This document shows positions 25,149-33,842 of a DNA stretch of 54,110 nt, in pieces. The DNA lies in assembly GCA_015069065.1 (NCBI GenBank), contig SVJI01000001.1:1-54110 (forward strand), written 5' to 3'. The position numbers and the translations under genes are program-made. Source of the DNA: Oscillospiraceae bacterium (GTDB lineage: Bacteria > Bacillota > Clostridia > UMGS1883). The notes beneath the pieces were generated by a model. It was not told the DNA's origin. It searched no databases and was given only the letters and a program-made list of their open reading frames with translations. Every line of letters starts with the position of its first letter. The stretch's first letter is position 1.

Positions 25149-27212
25149 TTAATTGAATAATCTGTAATAAACCATCAAAGGCACTGCTGACCAACCATGA
25201 CAAAGGCTGCCTGCACCATCAAAGTCATCTCCGCCATTAGCCGTTTCGTAAAAGGTTGTGGCTCCGTTAAATAACATTTTTCCCCACACCTGTGCTATTT
25301 CGTTAAGAATATAATCATCATACCCACCTATATCCAGTAATGCCTGGTATCTGAACACAGAAGTACATAATGAATCTTGTACAAGGTATTTTTCGGAAAT
25401 CATTTTTTTACAAAGTACAGCAGTATTTTTTGCAACACCGCTGCAAATTGCAATAGATTGTGTCATCTGCGCATAATGACGTGCCTCTGATTCCATAGGA
25501 TAAGTGTTATATACACCTTTTTCTTTATCAAAAAATGTTTTATTGATTGCAGCTTTTAAGTTTACATATTCCCTTTTAAACTTTTTAGCTAACTCGCTGT
25601 CCCCGACTATTTCAGATGCATCTTGTGCCTTTTTAAGCATCAAACACAGTATAAGGTTAAGCACTGAATTAAAGCTTGTATTCTCGTTATATTCCGTACC
25701 GTTAAGATTACCGGATAAGCCGTCTACCCAATCATAAAAATCCCAGTAGTATTTGCCACAGGGCACAGGCATAAGATTATTTATCATTCTGTTTTTATAA
25801 ACAGAAAATAGTTTATCAATAATATCCAGATATCTTCTTCCGGTTTTGATATCTTTGCTGTATTCAATATATTCACACAACGCAACAAGCCACATAAGCG
25901 TAAAGCTGGGTATTTTTAGCTTATTACTGCAAGGAGCACATATGGAGGTAAATCCATCTTCCTCGCATGATTTAGCAAACAAATCCCATGAAGCAGCCGC
26001 AAACTTGAAGTTACCGAATGCCAAATATCCAAACAATGCCTGATTACGGCTGTCAAAGCCATATAAGGACTGTTCTCTGCACGGACAATCTTCAAAATGC
26101 TCATGCATACATTCACGAAGTGTATTTATACAAACATCGTATATTTTTTTATGTAAATTATCTGTTATGTTCGGTTTTTTTATTATTTTAACAGGATAAA
26201 CCGCTTTTTTTATGCCTGCATATCTGACAGTCAAGCCACTACCTACATTAGTAAAATTAAGCTGAATATATCTACCTGCAATTCTGCGAAAATGGTTGGT
26301 GAATTGATTTTCCCCTATCTTGCATTTATATGTAAAGGCAAATCTTCTTCTCCCCGGCATTCTCAAAGCAAGGTCATCAAGATGTTCTCCGTAGCCTATA
26401 TCAATATGGGTTTCGTTTTTGGCATTTATATCAAGGGTAAAATATCCGGAAGTCTCGGACTCAAGGTCGATTATTATATAGCTATTATCCTCGGTTATTT
26501 CAAGGCAAGAAATTTCTCTTTCCCACACTGCCTCTTTTTTCATATATGCTTCACAAATGCGTTTTCCTGCTGAATCAGTATCAGTATAAATGAATTTCCC
26601 TCGGTTTTTGAGTATTCCCTTTACAGTACATGGCATTTCTAATTTCTTTATAGGTCTTTCAATCAGTTTTGATGGAAGTTCATTACAAAAATCAAGAATT
26701 TTCGGTTTTTCCCAAGTGTCACCCATTATATATTCAGGATTTTTCCAGTTAGTTTCTTTTGTAGCGTCATAATGGAAAGTAGGTCCTAGTTGTGCGGTTA
26801 TCAGTTCAATATCCCCTGTCATATATCCTGATGATTCTGCTACAAAGGCGTCAAGATTATTTATAAAACCATTTTTATGCTTTATTGTATAAATAAGTCC
26901 TGGCATGCCGGGTTTATAGCAAAATGTCCCGACACCCTGATAGTAAACAAGAATACATATTACATTACTGCCTTTGCGAAGATATTTATCTATTCGTATT
27001 TTGTCAAAATACTTATATTCCGGCAAAGACAAATACTGTCCACATTCAACAAAAACACCATTTATCCAGAGTTCATAATTTGTATCACAGCTTAATATAA
27101 CATCTGTCTTTTCAGTATCATTTATTTCAAATTCCTGACGAAAACAAAGGTATTGGTTATTACCCGATTTCCCATTCCATAACCAACGTGAACCGCTAAG
27201 CTTAATATTCAT
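25149..27212 (-). CDS. Alpha-L-rhamnosidase-like glycoside hydrolase, GH78 family
   Basis: 687 residues without a signal peptide, so cytoplasmic. The N-terminal beta domains (about 1-335, with SCDTNYELWINGVFV) precede an alpha/alpha barrel. The barrel begins with FEDCPCREQSLYGFDSR (near residue 375), the conserved acidic catalytic motif of GH78. It ends with TTFYETANGGDDFDGAGS and CHGWSAVP, also typical. It should release terminal rhamnose or a related deoxysugar from imported oligosaccharides. A near-consensus promoter lies directly upstream, so this gene and those after it can be transcribed separately from the long operon. GGAGG precedes the ATG. Confidence 0.88.
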   Translation of the reverse strand: MNIKLSGSRWLWNGKSGNNQYLCFRQEFEINDTEKTDVILSCDTNYELWINGVFVECGQYLSLPEYKYFDKIRIDKYLRKGSNVICILVYYQGVGTFCYKPGMPGLIYTIKHKNGFINNLDAFVAESSGYMTGDIELITAQLGPTFHYDATKETNWKNPEYIMGDTWEKPKILDFCNELPSKLIERPIKKLEMPCTVKGILKNRGKFIYTDTDSAGKRICEAYMKKEAVWEREISCLEITEDNSYIIIDLESETSGYFTLDINAKNETHIDIGYGEHLDDLALRMPGRRRFAFTYKCKIGENQFTNHFRRIAGRYIQLNFTNVGSGLTVRYAGIKKAVYPVKIIKKPNITDNLHKKIYDVCINTLRECMHEHFEDCPCREQSLYGFDSRNQALFGYLAFGNFKFAAASWDLFAKSCEEDGFTSICAPCSNKLKIPSFTLMWLVALCEYIEYSKDIKTGRRYLDIIDKLFSVYKNRMINNLMPVPCGKYYWDFYDWVDGLSGNLNGTEYNENTSFNSVLNLILCLMLKKAQDASEIVGDSELAKKFKREYVNLKAAINKTFFDKEKGVYNTYPMESEARHYAQMTQSIAICSGVAKNTAVLCKKMISEKYLVQDSLCTSVFRYQALLDIGGYDDYILNEIAQVWGKMLFNGATTFYETANGGDDFDGAGSLCHGWSAVPLMVYYRLFN

Positions 27213-27239
27213 ATTTTCCTCCGTAACCCTTATAATTTC

Positions 27240-27268
27240 ACTATAGCACTGCCGTTTCAGTATGTCAA
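27240..27268 (-). promoter_or_regulatory. Strong internal sigma-A promoter ahead of GH78
   Basis: On the minus strand TTGACA (27263-27268), 17-nt spacer, TATAGT (27240-27245). It is the best consensus match in the window, located in the 62-bp gap between an SGNH gene and GH78. Confidence 0.7.
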
Positions 27269-27274
27269 CAACCT

Positions 27275-27901
27275 CTAAATTCCAGTAGTTCCAAACATTT
27301 CAAACCACCTGTCTGCAATATACTGATGAAAGAATATCGTTGGATGTATTCCGTCCCTAAGCCAGTAATTCTTTTGTGTAGTAGAAGCCATATCGTCAAG
27401 AGCTTTCTGCAAAGGCAAAAATAAAAGGTCATATTTATCCGCAATTCGTTTTGCAGCCTGTGAACGTAAACACACTTCTTCTCTCAACATTTTCGTGCAT
27501 TTTTCATCATCTTCCTCTCTTAATATGAAAGGTTCAATAATCATTATTTTTGTCTCAGGCAATTCTGACATAATTTCTTCTATCAGCATTGAATATATTT
27601 TTTCATATTTTTCTGCGCTAATACCATTGTTACGGGCATAATCGTGCCACACATCATTTACGCCGACTAAAATACTTAAAAAGTCAGGTTTAATATTAAT
27701 TATATCAGCTTTTATTCTGGCATAGATATCTACAATCCTGTTTCCATTTATCCCTCTGTTAAAAAACTGATACTTCTGTGGATTTTCAAGCCCAAGACGT
27801 GCAGAAACATATGCTGGATATCCCTTTCCTAAATCACTTTCGTTTTCACGAATACGGTCTCCATCAGTTATGGAATCCCCTTGAAAAAGAATCGTTTTCA
27901 T
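27275..27901 (-). CDS. SGNH/GDSL hydrolase (probable sugar O-acyl esterase), first of two
   Basis: 208 residues from ATG 27901. All SGNH blocks are visible: GDSIT near the N-terminus with the Ser nucleophile, GINGNRI, GVNDVW, and DGIHPT with the catalytic Asp and His near the C-terminus. There is no signal peptide, so it probably removes acetyl or other acyl groups from imported oligosaccharides, as in rhamnogalacturonan acetylesterase relatives. It precedes GH78. Confidence 0.9.
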   Translation of the reverse strand: MKTILFQGDSITDGDRIRENESDLGKGYPAYVSARLGLENPQKYQFFNRGINGNRIVDIYARIKADIINIKPDFLSILVGVNDVWHDYARNNGISAEKYEKIYSMLIEEIMSELPETKIMIIEPFILREEDDEKCTKMLREEVCLRSQAAKRIADKYDLLFLPLQKALDDMASTTQKNYWLRDGIHPTIFFHQYIADRWFEMFGTTGI

Positions 27902-27932
27902 CAATCAACCTCTCCTTTTATACTGATTCTTA

Positions 27933-28649
27933 TCATTCACTAAACATTGTTTCAACAAGCTTATACGCAAAAAGCCAATGCATCTCTCTGATAGGATGAT
28001 TTATGTAATTTGCTAACAATTCATCAGTATTGACTCCACTTTCATTGAGTTTTTTCCAAAGTGAATAGCAGTCACATATTTTTACGCCGCATTCTTCTGC
28101 TGTTTTCATTCCTTGCTTTATATACTCATCCATAAGATTATTTTGTTTGTCGGCAGACTTTTGGGCAATATCCAATATTGGCTTTTCTTTGATGAATCCG
28201 CTTACCGAAGTATTCATCATATTCGGAGTCATATATATAACCTCACTGCCAATCGCTTTTGCTTGGGTAAAAATAGTTTTAAGACTGTCAGAGTATTCCT
28301 CCACACTGATATTACCGCAATCATTTAATCCAAAACATACAACTGTCAAATCAGGATTGTAACAAAGCACATCCCGACTTAATCTTTCACACGCCTGATG
28401 ACTTTTTCCGCCGCTGATTCCTGCATTTATAATGTTTAACGGACATTTCGGAAACAGTATATTAAATATTCTCTGTACATAAGAATGATAAACGTTTATT
28501 TTATCAAATACAACACTTACACTGTCATCAGATTTTACATTTAGTTCATAGCAACCTTGTGTTACGCTATCCCCCAGAAATACAATCGTCGGCACTGGAT
28601 ATTCACGTATATTGCTGGCTTTTTTTTCAATTTTATTTATTATCTTCAT
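27933..28649 (-). CDS. SGNH/GDSL hydrolase, second of two
   Basis: 238 residues. GDSVTQG contains the Ser nucleophile, INAGISGGKS is block II, FGLNDCG is block III, and ANYINHPIREMH carries the catalytic His. The protein is cytoplasmic by its lack of a signal peptide. It is only distantly similar to the neighbouring SGNH protein and may remove a different acyl group or act at another position. AAGGAG precedes the ATG. Confidence 0.87.
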   Translation of the reverse strand: MKIINKIEKKASNIREYPVPTIVFLGDSVTQGCYELNVKSDDSVSVVFDKINVYHSYVQRIFNILFPKCPLNIINAGISGGKSHQACERLSRDVLCYNPDLTVVCFGLNDCGNISVEEYSDSLKTIFTQAKAIGSEVIYMTPNMMNTSVSGFIKEKPILDIAQKSADKQNNLMDEYIKQGMKTAEECGVKICDCYSLWKKLNESGVNTDELLANYINHPIREMHWLFAYKLVETMFSE

Positions 28650-28672
28650 GTCATTCTCCTTGTTATATATAA

Positions 28673-30481
28673 TTACCTCGGCTTAGATGTCAATACAATT
28701 TTATCGTATGACAGCGTATCACGCCATGACTGTTCAAGCATTTCTTCTTCAAGTTCTTCTATGGCATTTCTTTTACCATTACAATACTCATCTAACATCT
28801 GCTGTGCATAACTAAGCCTGTTATGTTCAGCTCCGTAACGGCGGTTTATAACATCCCAGCCGAATGCTTTATTTGTTTCAAGCCATAATTTCTGATGCAA
28901 AGCATTGAGTTTTAAAAACTTTTCCTGAAGCTTTGGAATAATATTTTTGCTCACATTCAACAGATATTCATAATCTTTTTTAGAATATGCCTCTCTTATT
29001 CCGTTAAAAAGTGGTGTTTTAACTGCAACTATATCGCACAAAATTGAGCAAAGCTCATATAATTGACTGAATTCAAAATCTCTTTTTGAAGATTTGGCAA
29101 ATTGTTTTGCTGCTTTTTCACAATCCACAATTATATCATCATAATTCTTAAATCCGGGAGTCGGCATAAGCAAATCTGAATAAAGCAATAATCTGCCTAA
29201 AATTATATCTCCTCTTTTTGTATTAAAGGCATTAAATGCTTTGATTTCATCAGGAGTGATACCGGTAACAAACTCTGTCACTGAATTAATATCATCTTGT
29301 GTACATAAAAGACCTTTATAACAATGTTCGCTGTAAACAGCAAGACATGATGCAGAAAGAAGCTGATTTGATTCTGCACCGCCATTTCCCCAAACGGTTG
29401 CTATAACCTCTTTTATGTTCTTTCTTATACAGGCACGCATTGCAGGTATCATTGAGTCATATGTTCTTCCGGTATCAGGCATACATGTACACCATGTCCA
29501 TATGCCACCCGCAAAAACAATGTTTTTATTAAATACATCATAGCTGTCAATAAAAGTGCTGTAATCACTTTCGAGATAATGATAATAATCCCAATACACT
29601 AAATCCACATCGGGGACTGCTTTAATAACGTGCTCGGGAATATCGTATTCACGCTCGTCAGTATCGTAATATCCACCGGTTTTTGAGCCTAATCTGAAGT
29701 ACATATCACTCCACATCATGGGTCTGAAATCATATTTTTCGCATATGGTTACAACGTTCTCAAGATGATTGCTGAAAATTTCAAATCTGTCTTTATATCC
29801 GTTGATATCCATATAACGGCCACGTCCCATATCATGAGCCTCATCCAAACCAACATGAATTCTGTTACTGCGAAATGCACTTCGCATTGTTTTTATCATA
29901 GTTTCTATAAGCTTGAGTGTTTCGCCGTCATCACAAAGCAAAACATTTGCGGTATCACTAAACTGTGCAGATTCACTCCATCTTAAAAACTGACTGTGAT
30001 GACCTAAAGTCTGAATACATGGTATTACTTCAATTCCTATAGAATACGCATAGTCATCAATCTTTTTAAGTTCATCTATGGTATATCTTCCTCGTCTGTA
30101 TCCAAAATAAGGATATTCCTCCATTTCAAAAATATCTTCCGTGTATAGCATCAACATATTCATTCCCATGCACAGCATATAGTTAAGATATTTTTTAATT
30201 GATTCTACTTTCATAACACCGTTTCTTGATACATCAAGCATTACACCGCAGGTATCAAAATTAGGAGTCTCTTTTATTTCAAACTCAACCTTGCCCTCTG
30301 AGATGTTTTTAGCAAGCAGCATTGCACCTCTTGCCAGTTTAGATTTATCACTGCAACCAATAATCGCCTTTTTGCCGTCATATTTCACGTAAACTCCAGG
30401 CAGATTGACAAATTCAAGCTCAGGAATATCTTTAAATTTCAATGTTTCAAAAACAAGCTTAGCTATTTTAACATTATTCAT
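28673..30481 (-). CDS. Beta-N-acetylhexosaminidase-like, GH20 family
   Basis: 602 residues from ATG 30481; the open frame extends upstream to 30565, but that would overlap the next gene and GGAAGG precedes the chosen ATG. An N-terminal zincin-like domain (about 1-85) is followed by a TIM barrel. The key motif is HVGLDEAHDMGRG (near residue 210), whose Asp-Glu pair matches the GH20 substrate-assisted mechanism. CGVMLDVSRNGVM and VIPCIQTLGHHSQF are also GH20-like. There is no signal peptide. It should release GlcNAc or GalNAc from oligosaccharides, which implies an amino sugar in the locus-2 substrate. The ~180-residue helical C-terminal extension resembles the GH20C subgroup. Confidence 0.87.
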   Translation of the reverse strand: MNNVKIAKLVFETLKFKDIPELEFVNLPGVYVKYDGKKAIIGCSDKSKLARGAMLLAKNISEGKVEFEIKETPNFDTCGVMLDVSRNGVMKVESIKKYLNYMLCMGMNMLMLYTEDIFEMEEYPYFGYRRGRYTIDELKKIDDYAYSIGIEVIPCIQTLGHHSQFLRWSESAQFSDTANVLLCDDGETLKLIETMIKTMRSAFRSNRIHVGLDEAHDMGRGRYMDINGYKDRFEIFSNHLENVVTICEKYDFRPMMWSDMYFRLGSKTGGYYDTDEREYDIPEHVIKAVPDVDLVYWDYYHYLESDYSTFIDSYDVFNKNIVFAGGIWTWCTCMPDTGRTYDSMIPAMRACIRKNIKEVIATVWGNGGAESNQLLSASCLAVYSEHCYKGLLCTQDDINSVTEFVTGITPDEIKAFNAFNTKRGDIILGRLLLYSDLLMPTPGFKNYDDIIVDCEKAAKQFAKSSKRDFEFSQLYELCSILCDIVAVKTPLFNGIREAYSKKDYEYLLNVSKNIIPKLQEKFLKLNALHQKLWLETNKAFGWDVINRRYGAEHNRLSYAQQMLDEYCNGKRNAIEELEEEMLEQSWRDTLSYDKIVLTSKPR

Positions 30482-30485
30482 ATTT

Positions 30486-31292
30486 CTAACCTTCCCTATC
30501 AGATATTTCGCTCCAGCGTTCATACAGTTTTTGAACAGATGAAGGCAGAGGATACCTAAATGCATCTACTTCAAAATTTATAAGACCTTGATAATTAATC
30601 TCTCTGAGTTTCCTGCATATTGTATCAAAGTCCACGCAGCCGTCCCCCGGCCACCAATGTCTTTCGTGTTCTCCGTCATTATCAGAAACATGCATGGTTA
30701 TAAGATAGTTTTTCGTATTTTCAATAAAATCTTCCGGGCTTTCAAAAAACAGATGATTGACATCATAGCACACACCGATATTATCACCAACTGCTTCAAT
30801 TATTCGCAGTAAATCCTTACTTGTTCTGATATTGCTTATTTCGGTAAGGTTTTCTATCGCAACCTTAAGATTTTTTGTTTTACAGTGCTCACATATCTTT
30901 TTTATCTGAATTATTGACTTCTCAATTCTATCTTCATACTCATCTTCCGGCACAAAACCGTGACAAGGATGAACCACTACAATTTCCGCATATTTAAGAT
31001 ATTGTGCCGAAATATCAATTAATTCAAGCTGTTTTTTCAGTGCAAGCTCACTCTTTTCATCATCAAGAAGCGAAACATCGTAATCCGCCTCGTTTGATAT
31101 ATGAATTGTTTTTACACGAAACGAGTAATCCTCCTGTGCCTTTTGAAGATACTTAAGATTTTCGATAAGCGCTTTTCTTTCATCACCATATTTTATTCTG
31201 AATTCAAGGAGCGAAAAGCCGCCGCTTTGAAGGTGCGGTGCTAATTCTGTAAAACGTTCCCATAATGATATACCAAGTAAATTTTTATTCAT
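30486..31292 (-). CDS. Sugar phosphate isomerase/epimerase-like TIM-barrel protein
   Basis: 268 residues, xylose-isomerase-like barrel. The metal-binding pattern is visible: VAIENLTEISN (Glu), VCYDVNHLFF (Asp, His), MHVSDNDGEHERHW (His) and LINFEVDAF (Glu). It is cytoplasmic. Members of this large family isomerise or epimerise sugars, or act on sugar acids; the exact reaction cannot be read from the sequence. Its start overlaps the end of the lyase gene by 8 nt. Confidence 0.8.
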   Translation of the reverse strand: MNKNLLGISLWERFTELAPHLQSGGFSLLEFRIKYGDERKALIENLKYLQKAQEDYSFRVKTIHISNEADYDVSLLDDEKSELALKKQLELIDISAQYLKYAEIVVVHPCHGFVPEDEYEDRIEKSIIQIKKICEHCKTKNLKVAIENLTEISNIRTSKDLLRIIEAVGDNIGVCYDVNHLFFESPEDFIENTKNYLITMHVSDNDGEHERHWWPGDGCVDFDTICRKLREINYQGLINFEVDAFRYPLPSSVQKLYERWSEISDREG

Positions 31293-33840
31293 AGTTTTTA
31301 TCCCCGATTTGTTTATTTAATTCAAAGTCCTCTGCAACCGGTTCCAGATTGCTTTTCCAACAAAATACTCTGGCTTTTGATATTTTTCCGTTATTTATTT
31401 CCGGTAAGTTCACAGTTTTATATCCATCATTTTTTACACTTACGTCAATTACTCTCATATCACATAATTGACCGTCTGATGAATATAGTGCTGCGTAAAC
31501 CTTCAAGCCAAGATCTTCTCCTGTATAGTTACCTATGTTAACAGTGCCTTTTAACGCACCGTTTTCCTGAGTATCAATATAACCACTGAAGGCTATCTCG
31601 TCCTCGATAATTTCGTTACAGACAACAACAAGGCATACTTCGTCATTTTTACGGTCATATGCATATAAATTATACATGCCCTCATGAAAATCATCTAATC
31701 TTATCCTTGACGCAAACATACCATTTTCGTCAGGAACATACATAGATAAAAACAGTATGTTTCCTGTTGAATCAGTTACTTTAACCGGTACACCTACACC
31801 ACTTTCACCTTTACCTACAAAGCATAATGTCTGATTTGCCTTATCGATATATGATGAAATAATAACATCGTTGTTTACCTTTGCATACTGCACAATCATG
31901 CTGCTGCTATCTAAAGTAACAATCGTGTCACTATCTTCATTTGAGCCGGTAATCAAAAAATGATATATACCATCACCGTCGTACTTTACACTTATGTTTT
32001 TGAGCTTATCTTCACTTTCTGCCCAACTAAGTGCCGTAGGAACTGAAATACTATCTGAATATTTATATGCTGATACTGCAAATTTATTATTGTCTTCAAG
32101 CTGTGCTTTAACTTCTGCATCCTCTGCCAAAACATTAATATTAAGCACGGAATTATCATTATAAAATGTGAAGCTTCCGTCCTGCTGTTTATTAGCTGTC
32201 TGCACAGCAGGATAAAACCGTATTTTTAAATCATTCTCAGTATCAGTCTTCGCTTCATCAAAAATCAGCAAAACATCAGGCTTAACATATATAAAATGCC
32301 GCACATATTTGTCAACACCGGTTTCCTCTCTATATGCTTCCGTTCCATCCGCTGCTACATACACATAGTCTTCCTGTTCATCAAATTTTATTATATGCGG
32401 ATTTGCCTTCGATGCAGCTATAACGTCCTTGTTGTAAAGGTCATACTGTCCGTCATCATTAACGGTAAGAGTATTATGCCATCTGGTATACCCCTTTGCA
32501 TACCCATCGTCTACAATCTGTAAGTCTTTATAAGCAAACAGCATAAAACTGTTTATATCAGGATGTGAATGGGTCAGCCCTAAATTGTAAGTTTCATCAA
32601 AGCCTTTATTAATAAAGGCTTCTCTTGCTATTGTACCCATAGTAGGGCCACATCTGAAGGCAATCACTGATTCCTGATTAAACCATACATTTCTCAAAAA
32701 AACAAAACCAAGCTGTTCAAAGAACTTATTGTTGGGATACTTATCACTTTCCCAGGGAGCTAAACTATCAGAATCAGGCTGATAGTATAAAAATAGCTGC
32801 CACATTTCATTTCTATGCCCCGCAGTTGAATTATCAATTCCATACTCAACATACCACTGCACAACGGGATTTTGGCTGATGTCAGCCAAATATGACATAT
32901 TTGAAACCCAAGAAAGATTATTATTTTGTGTACTGTCACCGAAGTTAAACACACCTATTATATGTTCATTTTTTCCCATTTGCGGAAGTCGTGTATAAAT
33001 TCCGTAATCAGCAGTATTTTGCAGAAACGGGTGCGTTGCATAGTCAATATTACAAAACTGCTTTGCAGTTTTAACGTAATATATAAGATGCGTTAATCCA
33101 TAGCTCCAATATGATGGGCCTTCCTGATATGTACCCTCTGTATTAATAAACGAAAACGTTTTTGAAAACCAATTATTAGACGTATTAAACCAGCTTTCTG
33201 CTTCGGAATATATATCATAAATTGCAGCAGCTGTTACAGCAAGTGATGATGCAGGTGTCCAGTAAAGGTTTGATAAATACTTTCTTTCCCACCAGCCGCC
33301 ATTATTCATAATACTGCCACGTGCAATAAGTAGTGTTTCTATCTCCTGCCTTTGAGTGATAGACAGGTCATGATACAGCCAATCATAGTAACATGATATG
33401 CCAACAAGCATATGCGATGCTGCAAGACTACAGTTTTCAAATTTTCCCCTTCCCCATGAAGGATAGCTTTTTGCTGCATTGAAGAACAATGCAGCAGCAT
33501 CCTTATACTCCTGTTTCCCAGAAATTTTGTACCCGAGAGAAAGCTTCATTATTGCATCTCCCACTGTACGCATCCACGTTTCTTCTATATTTGAATCAAC
33601 ATAATACTGCGTAGGTCCATCAACAACATACGTGCTTAATTCAGTTTCAAGCGCTGACCAGATATCTTTAAGCCTGCCATTGGCAAGTATACGTGCTCTG
33701 TCAAAATCCGCCTCGTCCATAATTACACGTGGATGTATATTAGTGTATTCATCCAGATTATTTTCTACGGCATATGCATTTATCTGTAAAAGAACTATAA
33801 TAAAAACTGTTAGCAAAACATAAAAACGTATTTTTCTCAT
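31285..33840 (-). CDS. Secreted heparinase II/III-type polysaccharide lyase
   Basis: 851 residues: signal peptide (1-24), an alpha/alpha toroid (about 35-375) beginning with PRVIMDEADFDRARI as in the DUF4962/heparinase group, then the heparinase II/III beta-sandwich region. GLTHSHPDINSFML (near residue 425), VDDGY and WHNTLTVN (near 455) are family motifs; the His residues there line the active site or bind metal in characterised members. YQEGPSYWSYG contains the conserved Tyr region. The C-terminal 100 residues form a beta domain also found in other exoproteins here. It should cleave a uronate-containing polymer by beta-elimination outside the cell. Paralog: 36455-40159. Confidence 0.87.
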   Translation of the reverse strand: MRKIRFYVLLTVFIIVLLQINAYAVENNLDEYTNIHPRVIMDEADFDRARILANGRLKDIWSALETELSTYVVDGPTQYYVDSNIEETWMRTVGDAIMKLSLGYKISGKQEYKDAAALFFNAAKSYPSWGRGKFENCSLAASHMLVGISCYYDWLYHDLSITQRQEIETLLIARGSIMNNGGWWERKYLSNLYWTPASSLAVTAAAIYDIYSEAESWFNTSNNWFSKTFSFINTEGTYQEGPSYWSYGLTHLIYYVKTAKQFCNIDYATHPFLQNTADYGIYTRLPQMGKNEHIIGVFNFGDSTQNNNLSWVSNMSYLADISQNPVVQWYVEYGIDNSTAGHRNEMWQLFLYYQPDSDSLAPWESDKYPNNKFFEQLGFVFLRNVWFNQESVIAFRCGPTMGTIAREAFINKGFDETYNLGLTHSHPDINSFMLFAYKDLQIVDDGYAKGYTRWHNTLTVNDDGQYDLYNKDVIAASKANPHIIKFDEQEDYVYVAADGTEAYREETGVDKYVRHFIYVKPDVLLIFDEAKTDTENDLKIRFYPAVQTANKQQDGSFTFYNDNSVLNINVLAEDAEVKAQLEDNNKFAVSAYKYSDSISVPTALSWAESEDKLKNISVKYDGDGIYHFLITGSNEDSDTIVTLDSSSMIVQYAKVNNDVIISSYIDKANQTLCFVGKGESGVGVPVKVTDSTGNILFLSMYVPDENGMFASRIRLDDFHEGMYNLYAYDRKNDEVCLVVVCNEIIEDEIAFSGYIDTQENGALKGTVNIGNYTGEDLGLKVYAALYSSDGQLCDMRVIDVSVKNDGYKTVNLPEINNGKISKARVFCWKSNLEPVAEDFELNKQIGDKNYE

Positions 33841-33842
33841 AA

